Shown: positions 53,581 to 62,190, numbered from the stretch's first letter. The stretch is 64,000 nt of DNA from Lachnospiraceae bacterium Zagget2 (GCA_001941045.1 MSHD01000012.1:36937-100936), one strand, 5' to 3'. A program made the numbers and translations. Notes: generated by a model from the sequence alone, not told the origin.

Positions 53581-56500
53581 CTCAAAACCTTCATAATACT
53601 GTCCCAGTGTCCAGTTTGCATAAACGGTCAGGCTTCCCGTCACCGGCGTCGTAGACGTGAATCTCGTCCCCTGACCATTTTTCTCCGTAAACCATCCGGA
53701 AAAATAGTATCCGGTGCGTTCCGGCTCATCCGGCAGCTCTATTGTCGTTCCCTCCGGGATGTCAGAGATCTCCTGTTCCTCATCCCCAAGATCAGAATCA
53801 AATGTCACAGTGTAGCGCGGAATCGCCTCTACCTTCACCTTGCACTCTGCTGCTTTTCCATTATCTGTCAGCGCCGTGATAGTCGCTGTACCGGCAGCAA
53901 TAGCGGCCACCGTACCGTCCTCTGACACTGTCGCCACCGCTTCATCACTGCTCGACCAGGTCAGAGTCAGATCTGCCGCCAGACTTGCAGGAATGCAGGT
54001 GACGCTCAGAGTATCGCTTTCGCCCTCTGTAAGGGTAAGCGTATCGCTGCTCATGATAATTGCCTGCAGTTCCGTATCAGTAACATTTACAATACAGGCG
54101 TCATAAAATGTTCCGTTGATGCAGACATAAATGGTCGCCGTACCGGCGGCAATCGCGGTCACTGCGCCATCCTCTGACACTGTCGCCACCGTCTCATCGC
54201 TCGATGTCCACACCGCACTGACCTCTTCCGTCGACGCATCGCCGTTCTGATCTATAATTCCAAGCGAACCACTCTCTCCCTTTTGCAGTAAAAGCGCAAT
54301 CGTGTCCAGGCCATAGACGGTATCTTCCGTCTCAGCCGCAGTCACCGTTACCACGCAGGACTCCGCATAACCGCCGTCCGCCGTAATTGCGGTGATGGTC
54401 GCTGTGCCTTCCTCCACTGCCGTAATCAGACCGTTTTCGTCCACAATGGCGACTTCACTGTTATCTGTCGTATAATAGATCGCGTTGTTCGCCGCCGTAC
54501 TCGGAACCACAGTCGCTGTCAACTGTCCCTGTCCCTTTACTGTGAGCGTCATCGCCTCCGGAACATCGGCAATACCGGTCACTGGAATCGGATATACCAC
54601 AATAATTTCGCTGTTGTTATCATATCGCCGTTCCTCAGATTCGGAACTGCACACCAGCTGGAAATATACGCCGTCATAAGCATTATCAAAGTTCAAATTA
54701 TCTGATGCAATCGGTATGCTGAAATTATATTCCGCACCTACTGCTACAGCATCATATGTACCGGTATATATGACTTCTCCCGACTCTCCGCCTTCCAGCA
54801 GCTGAATCGTGACGCCTGTCTGCTCTGCATAGCCACTGTTAGACAATACACCTTCAATGACCGCAGATCCATCCTCTGATACGGTGACTGTCGCATTCTC
54901 GATTTCCAGCGCAAGGTCCCCGTATCCAATCTCCTGCTCCAGCGTATTATCAGAAGTATCGGAGTCCTCATAATCCACCGGCGTCACCGTCGCCGTGAGC
55001 GTCTTCATCGACACGTCATCGCCCAGCATCACGTCCACCGACACAGTTCCTTCCTCGCCCGCGCCGATTATGCAGAAGACGTTCTCCTCATTCAGCAGAA
55101 TATCGCTGCCATCTGACAAGCTGACCGTAACAGTGCTCAGATCTGTGCTGCTTTCATTATACAGGGTCATTTCCGCGGTGACCGTTGCATTCGGCTCCAC
55201 ATCTTCCTCGTCGATATAGAAATCTTCCAGAGTCAGATTTGCAGCCTCCAGAACATCATAAACGCGAAGTGCCGTGCTCCCGTATGGGCTGTCCTCCCAT
55301 TCCTCATATACTTCCGTCTCAAAAATCATGGCTGTCACACTGCCATCATCCTGCAGCACCGCTGCATAATCGTTGATATGCAGGCCGAAATCCGTCGCAG
55401 GAATCGGATCTGCAAAGCCGTCGCCCTCAGCCCTGGCCAGATAGAGCTCATTTTTAAAGCCATCCGCCACAAGGATAATAATCGCCTTTTCTTCGCCATT
55501 TTCCAGAATTTCAAAACCGGACGCGCCGGCAAGCCCTGTGGAGACAGTGCTTCTAAGTGAACCCACCTGCATCTGCATGATCTCGCCATTCGAGGACCAG
55601 TAGAGCATGTCGTCCGAGAAATGCACATTTTCGTCCGATTTGGAATCGGAGGTCACGCGGCTCGTCGCTCCGTCTGTGTAAAGGAATACTTCGTCATCAT
55701 CGTCAGTATCCGTGCTCCCATCCAGGTCCATGATATAGGCAATATTCAGTACACCGTCCAGATAAGCCGCATCAATACTGGAAATCGCGTTCAGATTGTC
55801 CGCAACGCACACCGTCTCTCCCCAGTCGCCATCCTCATACGTCTTCGCATAAATTGCATTTGTACCCGACGAAAGATAGGGATCGTTCTCGCTGTTTTCC
55901 ACCCAGATAACGGTACTCTTTGTTCCGTCCGCGATTACCTTCGCGTTCAGTTCCATGATATCGTTGCCGGTCTCCGTCACCAATACCGGTTCCGTAAAAC
56001 TGCCATCCACAAACTCCGCGTAATAGATATCTGTGGATTTCATAAGTTCCGTCGACGTAAAATCACTGTCCAACTCATGATCAATATTAATCCAGACCAG
56101 ATATGCCGTGTCATCATTCACGATCAGAGACGGATAAAAATCACCTCGTCCCGTCTCACAGACTGCTGTCGGCGTGCTCCAGCCGCTTCCGTCATTTACC
56201 GCGTAATACAGCGTCGTTCGGTTTTCATCCGACTTTGATCCATCATCTTTGATCCACACCGCCAGAAGCGTTCCATCCGAAAGCTTTACCATCTCTGGCG
56301 TTCCTTCAGGATAGGTGGTTTCCTGTTCAATTGTGGCTACAGTAGTTCTCCGGGAGTAGGCGGAAGTGAGATAATCACGATCTATCATCTCCCAGTAGTC
56401 ATCTTCTGTATCTTCCGATATTGACGCAGCCTGTAAGGAAGAGCGAAATCCTCCTCCCGAATTTTCTTTCGGCCAAATTGGTTCTTCTACCAGTGTTTTT

Positions 56501-59226
56501 TCTTTATCCCACTTTAAGAAGAAGGCTTTTGCTTCAAAATATAATTTGGCAGATGCGTTAATTTCAAGCGAATTTTCTATATCCTCCCAGGGCAATGTAA
56601 GCTTTCCCTCGAGTTCACCTTCAGCACCCACTTCCAGATGAGCATTGTCACCGCCAACTCCAGCAGCAATCGTCAGTGTTGTCTTCAGATCCATTACCAC
56701 TGCCCAGTCTATGTCAAAGTCATCTAAATATATCTCCAATTTTCCTTCTGAGGTAAGTTTCAACCCAGCCTTTACATAGACCAGATTCATCAACGATTTA
56801 ATCGGATAGGTAATCTCTCCGCTTCCGGAAAAACTGGCAATAGCGCCGCCCTCCAGCAAAACAAGCTGCCCATCTTCATCAAATTTTACTTCGCAATACC
56901 CCATGATCTTGGTTTTGATCTCAACACCCGCCACTCCTGTATTTCCTGCAACATAAGATTCCATAAAGTTCTGAACGTTTTTTGCGCCGGACGTACTGCC
57001 AATACCATCACAGAGACTCTTTACCTTTTTGTATGTAATTTTATTAACGCTACCGTCTTCATCCTTTTCTTCGATACCAAAGAGAATTTTATATGTACCT
57101 TTCTCACCATCTACTTCTACTTTCACAGGCAGCTTTGTGTTCCTGTCTCCATTACTGACGGATGGGCTCAACTCAAACTTATATGTGAAATCCAGCCATT
57201 TTATGGATTGACTGCTGCCATCCGTTCCTTCGAGTCCATCTACACTATCCTCCAGACTTGCACTTCCGCTCGCGGCAGGCAAATTAACCCCTATGTCTAC
57301 ATCCCGCGTCAGATAAATATCCGTACTTTTAGCCGCATCTAACTCCAAATCGACAGTCACAATCTCATAGCCGTCTTTCTGAAAGAAGGAAGCCGGGTAG
57401 CTCGTGGGCGTACTACTGATCCGTAGAGTTCCATCGCTTTTTGTTGTATAACAGCTACCATTCAGTGCCACCAGCACATCCGAAAGCGGTGTCCCCATAT
57501 CCGCATCATAAACTGTAATCACATAGTCCTGATATTGGGTGCCATCCAGACTGTTTTTATAAAGCAGAATACTTTCGTCCAGTCCAGTCGGCAGCGTAGT
57601 GATCTCTGTTCCGTCCTCCGTATACCATTTATCCTTTGCCCCCGCAGGAAGAGGAATACTTGCCCTCTCGGGCACATTCAGTGGTGCGTAAATCCTGGTA
57701 ATTCCTGCACCACTAAACATACCTGTATTATAAGAACCTCCCCATAATTTGCTGAAATCACAGTTACTGAGATCCAGTGTTTTAAGCATATAGCAGTTTG
57801 CAAACATATTGTTTACATATCCCATATTGCTGGTGTCAAAACTGCTAATATCCAGACTTGCCAGAGAATAGCAATTCTGGAACATTGCCAATGTCCAGCT
57901 GCTCGCTTTTGACGTATTAAAACTGCTCAGGTCAAGGCTGGTAATGCTTTCGCAATCCGAAAACATATAAGAAAAATCGGTCACTTTGCTTGTGTTGAAG
58001 TTACTTAAATCCAGACTAACAAGAGATTTGCAGGATTCAAACATTCTCGACATGTCTGTCACTTTTTCCGTATTAAAACCGCTTACGTCCAAACTGATAA
58101 GATTACTGCATTCCGAAAACATATAGGACATAGATGTCACATTCCCGGTATCAAAATTGCTGATATCCAACTTTGTAAGATTCTTACATCCACAAAACAT
58201 ACGTTGCATATATGCCACACTATGCGTATCAAAATTGCTGACATCTAACTCCTTGAGATTTTCACACTCATCAAACATCCAGCTCGTACTTGTCACATTG
58301 CTTGTGTCAAAGCCGCTTACATCCAGACTTGTAAGCTCGCCACATCCATAAAACATTTGGGTCATGTTTGTCACATTATGTGTATCAAAACCACTTACGT
58401 CAAGCGAGGTAAAGCTATTATGTGTTCCCTCACTCAAGGTAGCATCAGAAGCGTATATAGCAAACATACTTTCCATGTTCGTGACACTGCCAGTGTCGAA
58501 CCCGCTTACATCCAAACCGTCCAACGCCATACAGGCGCTAAACATATAGCTCATATCTGTCACTTTGCCTGTATCAAAGCTCTCCAGATTCAGGCTTGCA
58601 AGTGAAAAGCAGTCCTCAAACATGTGACTCATATCGGTCGCATTACTTGTGTCAAAGCCGCTTAAATCAACACTTTTAAGGCTATCGCAGTCATAAAACA
58701 TATAGGACAGATTTTTTGTTCCACTCAGATTGATTTCTGCCTCCGTAATCTGACTGCAATATGAATACCACGGTGCTCTATCATAACTCGTGCTCGCTGA
58801 GAACTCTCCCGACCCTTCTACCGTCAGTTTTCCATTTCCATCAATTACCCATGCAACATTTCCATAACTTCCACTTGCAATATTGGATGAAGCACCCAAA
58901 GAGGGAACCGCCTCCTCGGCGCTTTCCTCGGTCTCTGCCTCTTCTACATCTTCTGACTGATTGTTCTCCTCCGGCGTAGCGCTCTCCTGCCCTTCTTCCG
59001 TCGGCTCTTCCACTTCCGAAGTTTCTGTCCCTGTTTCCGATTCGGTCTCCGTTTCTGCTTCTCCGTCTGTTCCCGGCTCTCCTTCTTCTTCCGTCTCTTC
59101 CGCCGAAGTTTCTTCCTCTTCTGACACGCTGTCTCCTGCATTCGTGGCATAAACGAGCAGGGAAGTATCTATACTTCCGCACATCAGTACGACCGCCATC
59201 ACCGCTGCCATGATTCTCTTTAACAT
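51226..59226 (-). CDS. Giant multidomain surface protein D with DUF285 repeats (2666 aa)
   Basis: This is an exported protein with the C-type leader and an acidic linker (about 33-118). DUF285/BspA-like repeats of about 25 residues follow (about 159-509; pattern LDLSNFNTSKVTDMSYMF). Then come a carboxypeptidase-regulatory-like beta domain (about 563-642), an uncharacterised beta/helical region (about 672-915) and a BNR-like propeller region (about 972-1222; LLAVWIKDDGS, AYLVWINID). The C-terminal part has CARDB-like domains (about 1332-1542), three Big_2-like domains (about 1545-1799; TVSEDGAVTAIAAGTATI), an InlB/Flg_new repeat (about 1803-1872; FSGWFTEKNGQG) and the nine-unit tail. I chose the ATG at 59226 because GGGGGAG lies just upstream; the ATG at 59241 would put that Shine-Dalgarno inside the gene. 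The frame is intact. The adhesive or glycan-binding role is inferred from domains. Confidence 0.85.
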   Translation of the reverse strand: MLKRIMAAVMAVVLMCGSIDTSLLVYATNAGDSVSEEEETSAEETEEEGEPGTDGEAETETESETGTETSEVEEPTEEGQESATPEENNQSEDVEEAETEESAEEAVPSLGASSNIASGSYGNVAWVIDGNGKLTVEGSGEFSASTSYDRAPWYSYCSQITEAEINLSGTKNLSYMFYDCDSLKSVDLSGFDTSNATDMSHMFEDCFSLASLNLESFDTGKVTDMSYMFSACMALDGLDVSGFDTGSVTNMESMFAIYASDATLSEGTHNSFTSLDVSGFDTHNVTNMTQMFYGCGELTSLDVSGFDTSNVTSTSWMFDECENLKELDVSNFDTHSVAYMQRMFCGCKNLTKLDISNFDTGNVTSMSYMFSECSNLISLDVSGFNTEKVTDMSRMFESCKSLVSLDLSNFNTSKVTDFSYMFSDCESITSLDLSSFNTSKASSWTLAMFQNCYSLASLDISSFDTSNMGYVNNMFANCYMLKTLDLSNCDFSKLWGGSYNTGMFSGAGITRIYAPLNVPERASIPLPAGAKDKWYTEDGTEITTLPTGLDESILLYKNSLDGTQYQDYVITVYDADMGTPLSDVLVALNGSCYTTKSDGTLRISSTPTSYPASFFQKDGYEIVTVDLELDAAKSTDIYLTRDVDIGVNLPAASGSASLEDSVDGLEGTDGSSQSIKWLDFTYKFELSPSVSNGDRNTKLPVKVEVDGEKGTYKILFGIEEKDEDGSVNKITYKKVKSLCDGIGSTSGAKNVQNFMESYVAGNTGVAGVEIKTKIMGYCEVKFDEDGQLVLLEGGAIASFSGSGEITYPIKSLMNLVYVKAGLKLTSEGKLEIYLDDFDIDWAVVMDLKTTLTIAAGVGGDNAHLEVGAEGELEGKLTLPWEDIENSLEINASAKLYFEAKAFFLKWDKEKTLVEEPIWPKENSGGGFRSSLQAASISEDTEDDYWEMIDRDYLTSAYSRRTTVATIEQETTYPEGTPEMVKLSDGTLLAVWIKDDGSKSDENRTTLYYAVNDGSGWSTPTAVCETGRGDFYPSLIVNDDTAYLVWINIDHELDSDFTSTELMKSTDIYYAEFVDGSFTEPVLVTETGNDIMELNAKVIADGTKSTVIWVENSENDPYLSSGTNAIYAKTYEDGDWGETVCVADNLNAISSIDAAYLDGVLNIAYIMDLDGSTDTDDDDEVFLYTDGATSRVTSDSKSDENVHFSDDMLYWSSNGEIMQMQVGSLRSTVSTGLAGASGFEILENGEEKAIIILVADGFKNELYLARAEGDGFADPIPATDFGLHINDYAAVLQDDGSVTAMIFETEVYEEWEDSPYGSTALRVYDVLEAANLTLEDFYIDEEDVEPNATVTAEMTLYNESSTDLSTVTVSLSDGSDILLNEENVFCIIGAGEEGTVSVDVMLGDDVSMKTLTATVTPVDYEDSDTSDNTLEQEIGYGDLALEIENATVTVSEDGSAVIEGVLSNSGYAEQTGVTIQLLEGGESGEVIYTGTYDAVAVGAEYNFSIPIASDNLNFDNAYDGVYFQLVCSSESEERRYDNNSEIIVVYPIPVTGIADVPEAMTLTVKGQGQLTATVVPSTAANNAIYYTTDNSEVAIVDENGLITAVEEGTATITAITADGGYAESCVVTVTAAETEDTVYGLDTIALLLQKGESGSLGIIDQNGDASTEEVSAVWTSSDETVATVSEDGAVTAIAAGTATIYVCINGTFYDACIVNVTDTELQAIIMSSDTLTLTEGESDTLSVTCIPASLAADLTLTWSSSDEAVATVSEDGTVAAIAAGTATITALTDNGKAAECKVKVEAIPRYTVTFDSDLGDEEQEISDIPEGTTIELPDEPERTGYYFSGWFTEKNGQGTRFTSTTPVTGSLTVYANWTLGQYYEGFEIEDIPAQTYTGSAIKPEPVVYDGGTLLVKNQDYTLSYKNNTKAGTGQVIVKGKGNYTRTMTVEFEIVKKDISDASAVTATSADKATTAAVTDTDGNLLTKWYSYPTVKYGKLTLKRGTDYTVDGFTLAQEDTTGAYTVTVSLSGKGNYTGTREVTYRIATKNISGVVTGTIAAQTYTGSTLEPEVVVYASSAMKKAGTTLKKDEDYTVEYANNTAVGTGKIILTGIGAYSGTKTITFKINKKGLAVPKSGDEITVQLSADGETWLSPEDYSAIYTGAAQKPQVQVVYQPSESSDDTAVTLTEGTDYKLSWKNNVNAVQSTTKSSSYPTVTITGRGSYSGSRSVSFTITPLTLTTENTQITAADVEYTSTVKNSGAKPTLTVEVKLGEENTWTTLKKGTAYTVASYENNTSIGNAKVFIAGKGNYTTSEDLTASFRIYESAASGFYVTVTAPEGNSSMTYTGGNIEPTVTVYKNKTDQKNKTNALTIGTDYSVSYTNNVNAGSNAQVLVTGLGTYGGTKVVKFTIARQSLTTGSISLFAGEDGSCRYTGKAIKLTEEQLIVTDESGTELSVGKDYTASYKNNTKVGNAQLTVTGKGNYKGSLKGSFAISQMELTADNTEITVADVKYTATIGRNGAKPAVTVKVTTDDGRTLTLKKNTDYTVTYSDNKAIGDATVTVTGKGNYSTSGLEEGALSENFRIYKTAASSLYVVVEGTPYYYSGSQIMPTVKVYTKKGGDLLDAGCYELSYGTNVKIGTGKIYLTGLGDYGGTKTVNFTILPKWLKWFL

Positions 59227-59265
59227 TTTGTTCTCCCCCACATGGAAATGTATGATTTTGTTTAT

Positions 59266-59294
59266 ATTCTACATGAAAAGTATGTATGCCGCAA
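59266..59294 (-). promoter_or_regulatory. Sigma-A-type promoter for gene D
   Basis: Minus-strand TTGCGG (59289-59294), a 17-base spacer and TAGAAT (59266-59271) lie about 40 bases before the start codon. The upstream sequence GGTTGCG is shared with the promoter of MNT/C. Confidence 0.65.
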
Positions 59295-59314
59295 CCATTT
59301 TCATCAAAACATCC

Positions 59315-59359
59315 TATAAAACGAAATGGGAGGAGACGGGCATAACACCCGGCTCCTCC
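59315..59359 (-). terminator. Rho-independent terminator after the Rpn-like gene
   Basis: The minus strand has GGAGGAG (59353-59359) paired with CTCCTCC (59329-59335), an inner CGGG/CCCG stem, and then CATTTCGTTTTATAG. It lies 12 bases beyond the stop of the PD-(D/E)XK gene and upstream of the D promoter. Confidence 0.7.
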
Positions 59360-59371
59360 GCTATATGTTTT

Positions 59372-60352
59372 CTATCCCCGTGCAAGAAGTTCTTTCGCTC
59401 TCTGATACTCCTCTCTCGATGAACCGACCGCTCGACAAGCCTCATCCAGTGACAAGCTCAGATTTTTCATAAGATTGTCAATACTATGTACCAGAGTCTG
59501 ACTCTTTCCCTGACTCACTCCATGGCTCATGCCCTCCCTCAGAATCGTCTTCGCCTCATACTCCAGAATTCTTCCACCCATGATTTCCCTTACTCCTTTC
59601 AAAATTTTGTCATACTTTATTGTGACATTCTCTGCGACCTTGATACTCATTTGTATAAGGGTCTTACACATAAAAGTGTTGATCTTTCCCTGCTCCACCA
59701 ACACATCCAGACGCTGTGCGATATACCGATACTCCTCCCTCAGTGTCTCCAGCTTCACTGCATCCTTTTCATATTCCGCAAAATACTTCTCATGCTTGAA
59801 AATATAAAACGGGAGCAGAAACAGCAAGTTTTTCTGGAAAATCATATCCAGCGTGTAATCTGACAACCGTATGACCCGCACCTCGTACAGGGTCTCCTGC
59901 CCGGGCGCGCTGATCTGGATCTCCATCCTGTCCGGCGTATTCCGGTTGCTTCGCAGAAAAATCACCGCTGACCTGGGAAATGTTACCTTAAGTCTTTCTT
60001 TATCAAGCTCCCCCTCGTCCAGCGCGATCTGCGTGACGTATTCGAAGATACGGATCAGCATTCTGCTGTCCGGCCTGCTCTGGCATTCCATCAAGTATTT
60101 TCTGCGCTCCACGCCCACAATCGTGAAGCTCGTATCGGTGATCCGCTTCTCCTGTCTGCCTTCCTGCTGACTCAGGAAGTGCTCATTCTGGGAGAATACT
60201 ATCTCTTCTTCTCCACTGTAGTTTTCCCGGAAAACTTCATTGACCACGGGGATAATCAGCTGCCTGCAGTCGACCAGAAGTGTGCGAAATACATCATCGT
60301 AAGCCGCGCCTCTGTAAGGCTTCGTCTGTTCCTTCAATCCGCGTTCCTCCAT
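59372..60352 (-). CDS. Rpn/PD-(D/E)XK nuclease-family protein (putative transposase type)
   Basis: This 326-residue protein resembles the Rpn/PD-(D/E)XK transposase-like families abundant in Firmicutes. Family features are DDVFRTLLVDC near the N-terminus and a core with Asp73 (ITDTSF) and Glu89/Gln91 (MECQS), then SRMLIRIFEYV. The usual lysine of PD-(D/E)XK is replaced by Gln, as is frequent in Rpn relatives. The C-terminal helical half has MGGRILEYEAKTI and a Gly/Ser/Gln-rich turn (GMSHGVSQGKSQ). Rpn proteins promote RecA-independent recombination in E. coli; function here is inferred. It has its own consensus promoter and a terminator, so it is a single-gene unit bordering the repeat-rich island. 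Confidence 0.7.
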   Translation of the reverse strand: MEERGLKEQTKPYRGAAYDDVFRTLLVDCRQLIIPVVNEVFRENYSGEEEIVFSQNEHFLSQQEGRQEKRITDTSFTIVGVERRKYLMECQSRPDSRMLIRIFEYVTQIALDEGELDKERLKVTFPRSAVIFLRSNRNTPDRMEIQISAPGQETLYEVRVIRLSDYTLDMIFQKNLLFLLPFYIFKHEKYFAEYEKDAVKLETLREEYRYIAQRLDVLVEQGKINTFMCKTLIQMSIKVAENVTIKYDKILKGVREIMGGRILEYEAKTILREGMSHGVSQGKSQTLVHSIDNLMKNLSLSLDEACRAVGSSREEYQRAKELLARG

Positions 60353-60441
60353 TATTCTCTTGTAAATCTCTGAAAATCCGGCGAAACGCCCGATTGCCCG
60401 AAGACAAATGAAATTCAGATCTGTTTTTAACTGTTTGTGTT

Positions 60442-60470
60442 ATTTTAACTCACTATATGTGTATTGTCAA
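60442..60470 (-). promoter_or_regulatory. Consensus promoter for the Rpn-like gene
   Basis: Minus-strand TTGACA (60465-60470), a 17-base spacer and TAAAAT (60442-60447). The start codon lies about 90 bases downstream, so the leader is long and includes a G+C-rich patch with possible secondary structure (about 60380-60405). Confidence 0.75.
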
Positions 60471-60512
60471 GCCGTATCACCTTGAAATTATGTAAAAATT
60501 TTAACACTTACC

Positions 60513-60550
60513 AAAAAGCACTCAGACTACAACTTCCGTCCGAGTGCTTT
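60513..60550 (-). terminator. Rho-independent terminator after the AlbA_2 gene
   Basis: Minus strand: AAAGCACTC (60542-60550) pairs with GAGTGCTTT (60515-60523), and the run continues as TTTTT. It lies 7 bases past the stop codon. With the promoter at 60442-60470 it accounts for most of the 204-base gap. Confidence 0.8.
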
Positions 60551-60556
60551 CCTGCT

Positions 60557-62053
60557 TTACAAATTTCTGATGTATCTTTGTCTCTTGCTTTTGGGCTTAT
60601 CCGGCATGGTCATCACGAGGCGGCCGCTTTCCAGCAGCGGCTTCACAATCCGATCCATCACATAGTATCTGGAAAAGCCCAGAAATGCTGTCAGTTCCTC
60701 GCGGGAACGCGGCACACTGCAGAAGTCGAGCAGTTCTTCCTCCCGGCTGCGTCCGTCGCTCCTGCCATTCCACGGGCTCCCGCCCTCGGCTACCCGGCTC
60801 GCCATCTGAACCTGTGTATAGTATTCCCGCTTCATATTATTCCAGAGTATCACCTTGAACTCTCCGCTCCGCGCGACAAACTCCGGCGCGGGCAGTCCCG
60901 CCGCCTCCATCTCCCGCCGGATGGTCGGTATCCCGGAATAGCGATTTTCCGTGACGTGCAGCGCCTCCAGGATGCTTGCAAGCGTTGTATTGCGGATCTC
61001 CGCGTGCACCTTGCCAAGCTGGCTTACCGAGATGCGGCCATAGAGACCGCCCTTGCTCGTGACCTCCATCCGGTCAGAGAACATACAGATCGTGACCGGC
61101 GAGCTCTCTGCATGCACACTGTAGTCCCGGTGCAGAAGCGCGTTGAGAATCACCTCGCGCACCGCCCGGATCGGGAATTCCGGCTTGTCCTTCCGCTGTC
61201 CGTTCTCGTTGATCACGGTCTTCACCCTGCTGTTGCGCCGCACAAACTCCACTGCGCCGTCCAGCATCTCGCTGATCGTGCCATTGATTCTCTGATTTGC
61301 CAGGAAACGCTCCCCGTCCGCGCCGGTGTCGCCCGTCTGTGTCCCCGGGACTACCACGGCGGTAAGCCCCAGCATGGGGAAATATGCCTGCGGATATTTT
61401 CCGAAGGCAAGTACCGCAGCCATGGTAGGCTTTCCATCGCGCGTAAGCCCCATCAGCTCCATAATCTCATCATCCGCTACCCCATGGGAAAGATTCGCAC
61501 TGTTCTCCTTTATCGCGTTTATATAACGCTGCAGCTCCTCTTCGCGAAGCTGGCTCATCTTCGCCCCCTCCACGATGCGGATGTCGTCCCTTACCCTGCG
61601 GCGGAATGCGTCATAGCTGTAAATCTCATAATCATTCATCGGTTCATCCGACTCGCCAACGCGCACGTAGGAGCCTTTCTGCCGCCCTACGCCCCGGTAA
61701 TATACAGGACGCTGATCCGCCTCGACGCCCGGAATCTCCGCCGACACAATATAACGTCCCTGCAACTCAGCCACAGTAAAAAGCGGGCGCACTTCCGGCT
61801 CCATCTGCTTGCACTGCTCTGCGACCTTGTGCTGCAGATCCTGCACGCCGTAAACGCCGACTGCCTCGAAGGCTTTTTTCTCATCCAATCCAAACAGGAT
61901 CACGCCGCCCTCGTCCTGATTGGAGAAGCTGGACAGGCTGTCGTATAGTCTGGTGGGGCAACCGGCATGCGCCGCTTTCACTTCGATTGTCTGAAACTCA
62001 CAGCGAAAATGCTGTACTTTTTCGGCCAGACGGATCAGATCTTCAGTCTGCAT
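60557..62053 (-). CDS. AlbA_2 / HATPase_c_4 / winged-helix putative regulator
   Basis: This 498-residue protein has an N-terminal Schlafen AlbA_2 domain (about 15-150; FQTIEVKAAHAG, GGVILFGLDEKK). A GHKL-type ATP-binding domain follows (about 290-400; AVREVILNALLHRDYS), then a C-terminal winged-helix-like segment (about 430-498; SREELTAFLGFSRYYVMDRI). Such COG2865 proteins are annotated as ATP-binding or predicted transcriptional regulators; their mechanism is not known. Three similar sites in its own promoter suggest autoregulation, which is inference. GGGGAGG precedes the ATG. Confidence 0.82.
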   Translation of the reverse strand: MQTEDLIRLAEKVQHFRCEFQTIEVKAAHAGCPTRLYDSLSSFSNQDEGGVILFGLDEKKAFEAVGVYGVQDLQHKVAEQCKQMEPEVRPLFTVAELQGRYIVSAEIPGVEADQRPVYYRGVGRQKGSYVRVGESDEPMNDYEIYSYDAFRRRVRDDIRIVEGAKMSQLREEELQRYINAIKENSANLSHGVADDEIMELMGLTRDGKPTMAAVLAFGKYPQAYFPMLGLTAVVVPGTQTGDTGADGERFLANQRINGTISEMLDGAVEFVRRNSRVKTVINENGQRKDKPEFPIRAVREVILNALLHRDYSVHAESSPVTICMFSDRMEVTSKGGLYGRISVSQLGKVHAEIRNTTLASILEALHVTENRYSGIPTIRREMEAAGLPAPEFVARSGEFKVILWNNMKREYYTQVQMASRVAEGGSPWNGRSDGRSREEELLDFCSVPRSREELTAFLGFSRYYVMDRIVKPLLESGRLVMTMPDKPKSKRQRYIRNL

Positions 62054-62081
62054 AAAATACCTCCCCTTTTCAGAATTTTAT

Positions 62082-62144
62082 CAACTTTTTGTTGGTTTCA
62101 ATTATTTTTGCCAACTTTCAGTTTGATTATAGCAACTTATTTTG
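62082..62144 (-). promoter_or_regulatory. Three CAACTT-type repeats, possible operators
   Basis: The plus strand reads CAACTTTTTGTTG (62082-62094, with CAAC/GTTG dyad symmetry), CAACTTTCAGTTTG (62112-62125) and CAACTTATTTTG (62133-62144). The last two border the -10 of the AlbA_2 gene and the first lies in its leader. Confidence 0.45.
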
Positions 62145-62154
62145 AAAAGTGCAA
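62126..62154 (-). promoter_or_regulatory. Consensus promoter for the AlbA_2 gene
   Basis: Minus-strand TTGCAC (62149-62154), a 17-base spacer and TATAAT (62126-62131). The start codon is about 70 bases downstream. A TTGACA just upstream (62160-62165) is out of register with this -10. Confidence 0.75.
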
Positions 62155-62165
62155 GGCGTTTTGTC

Positions 62166-62190
62166 AAAAAAGTTTCTGAATTTCATTCAG
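62166..62190 (-). terminator. Weak terminator-like hairpin at the end of the prolyl-tRNA deacylase gene
   Basis: CTGAAT/ATTCAG (62185-62190 with 62176-62181) forms a 6-base-pair stem that includes the stop codon and is followed on the minus strand by AAACTTTTTT. The stem is A+T-rich, so strength is doubtful. Confidence 0.4.

Noticed and set aside
57700-58750. Regular short repeats in gene D as a possible CRISPR array or VNTR
   Set aside because: The periodicity is that of the DUF285 protein repeat of about 25 residues in an open frame; there are no identical repeats with unique spacers.
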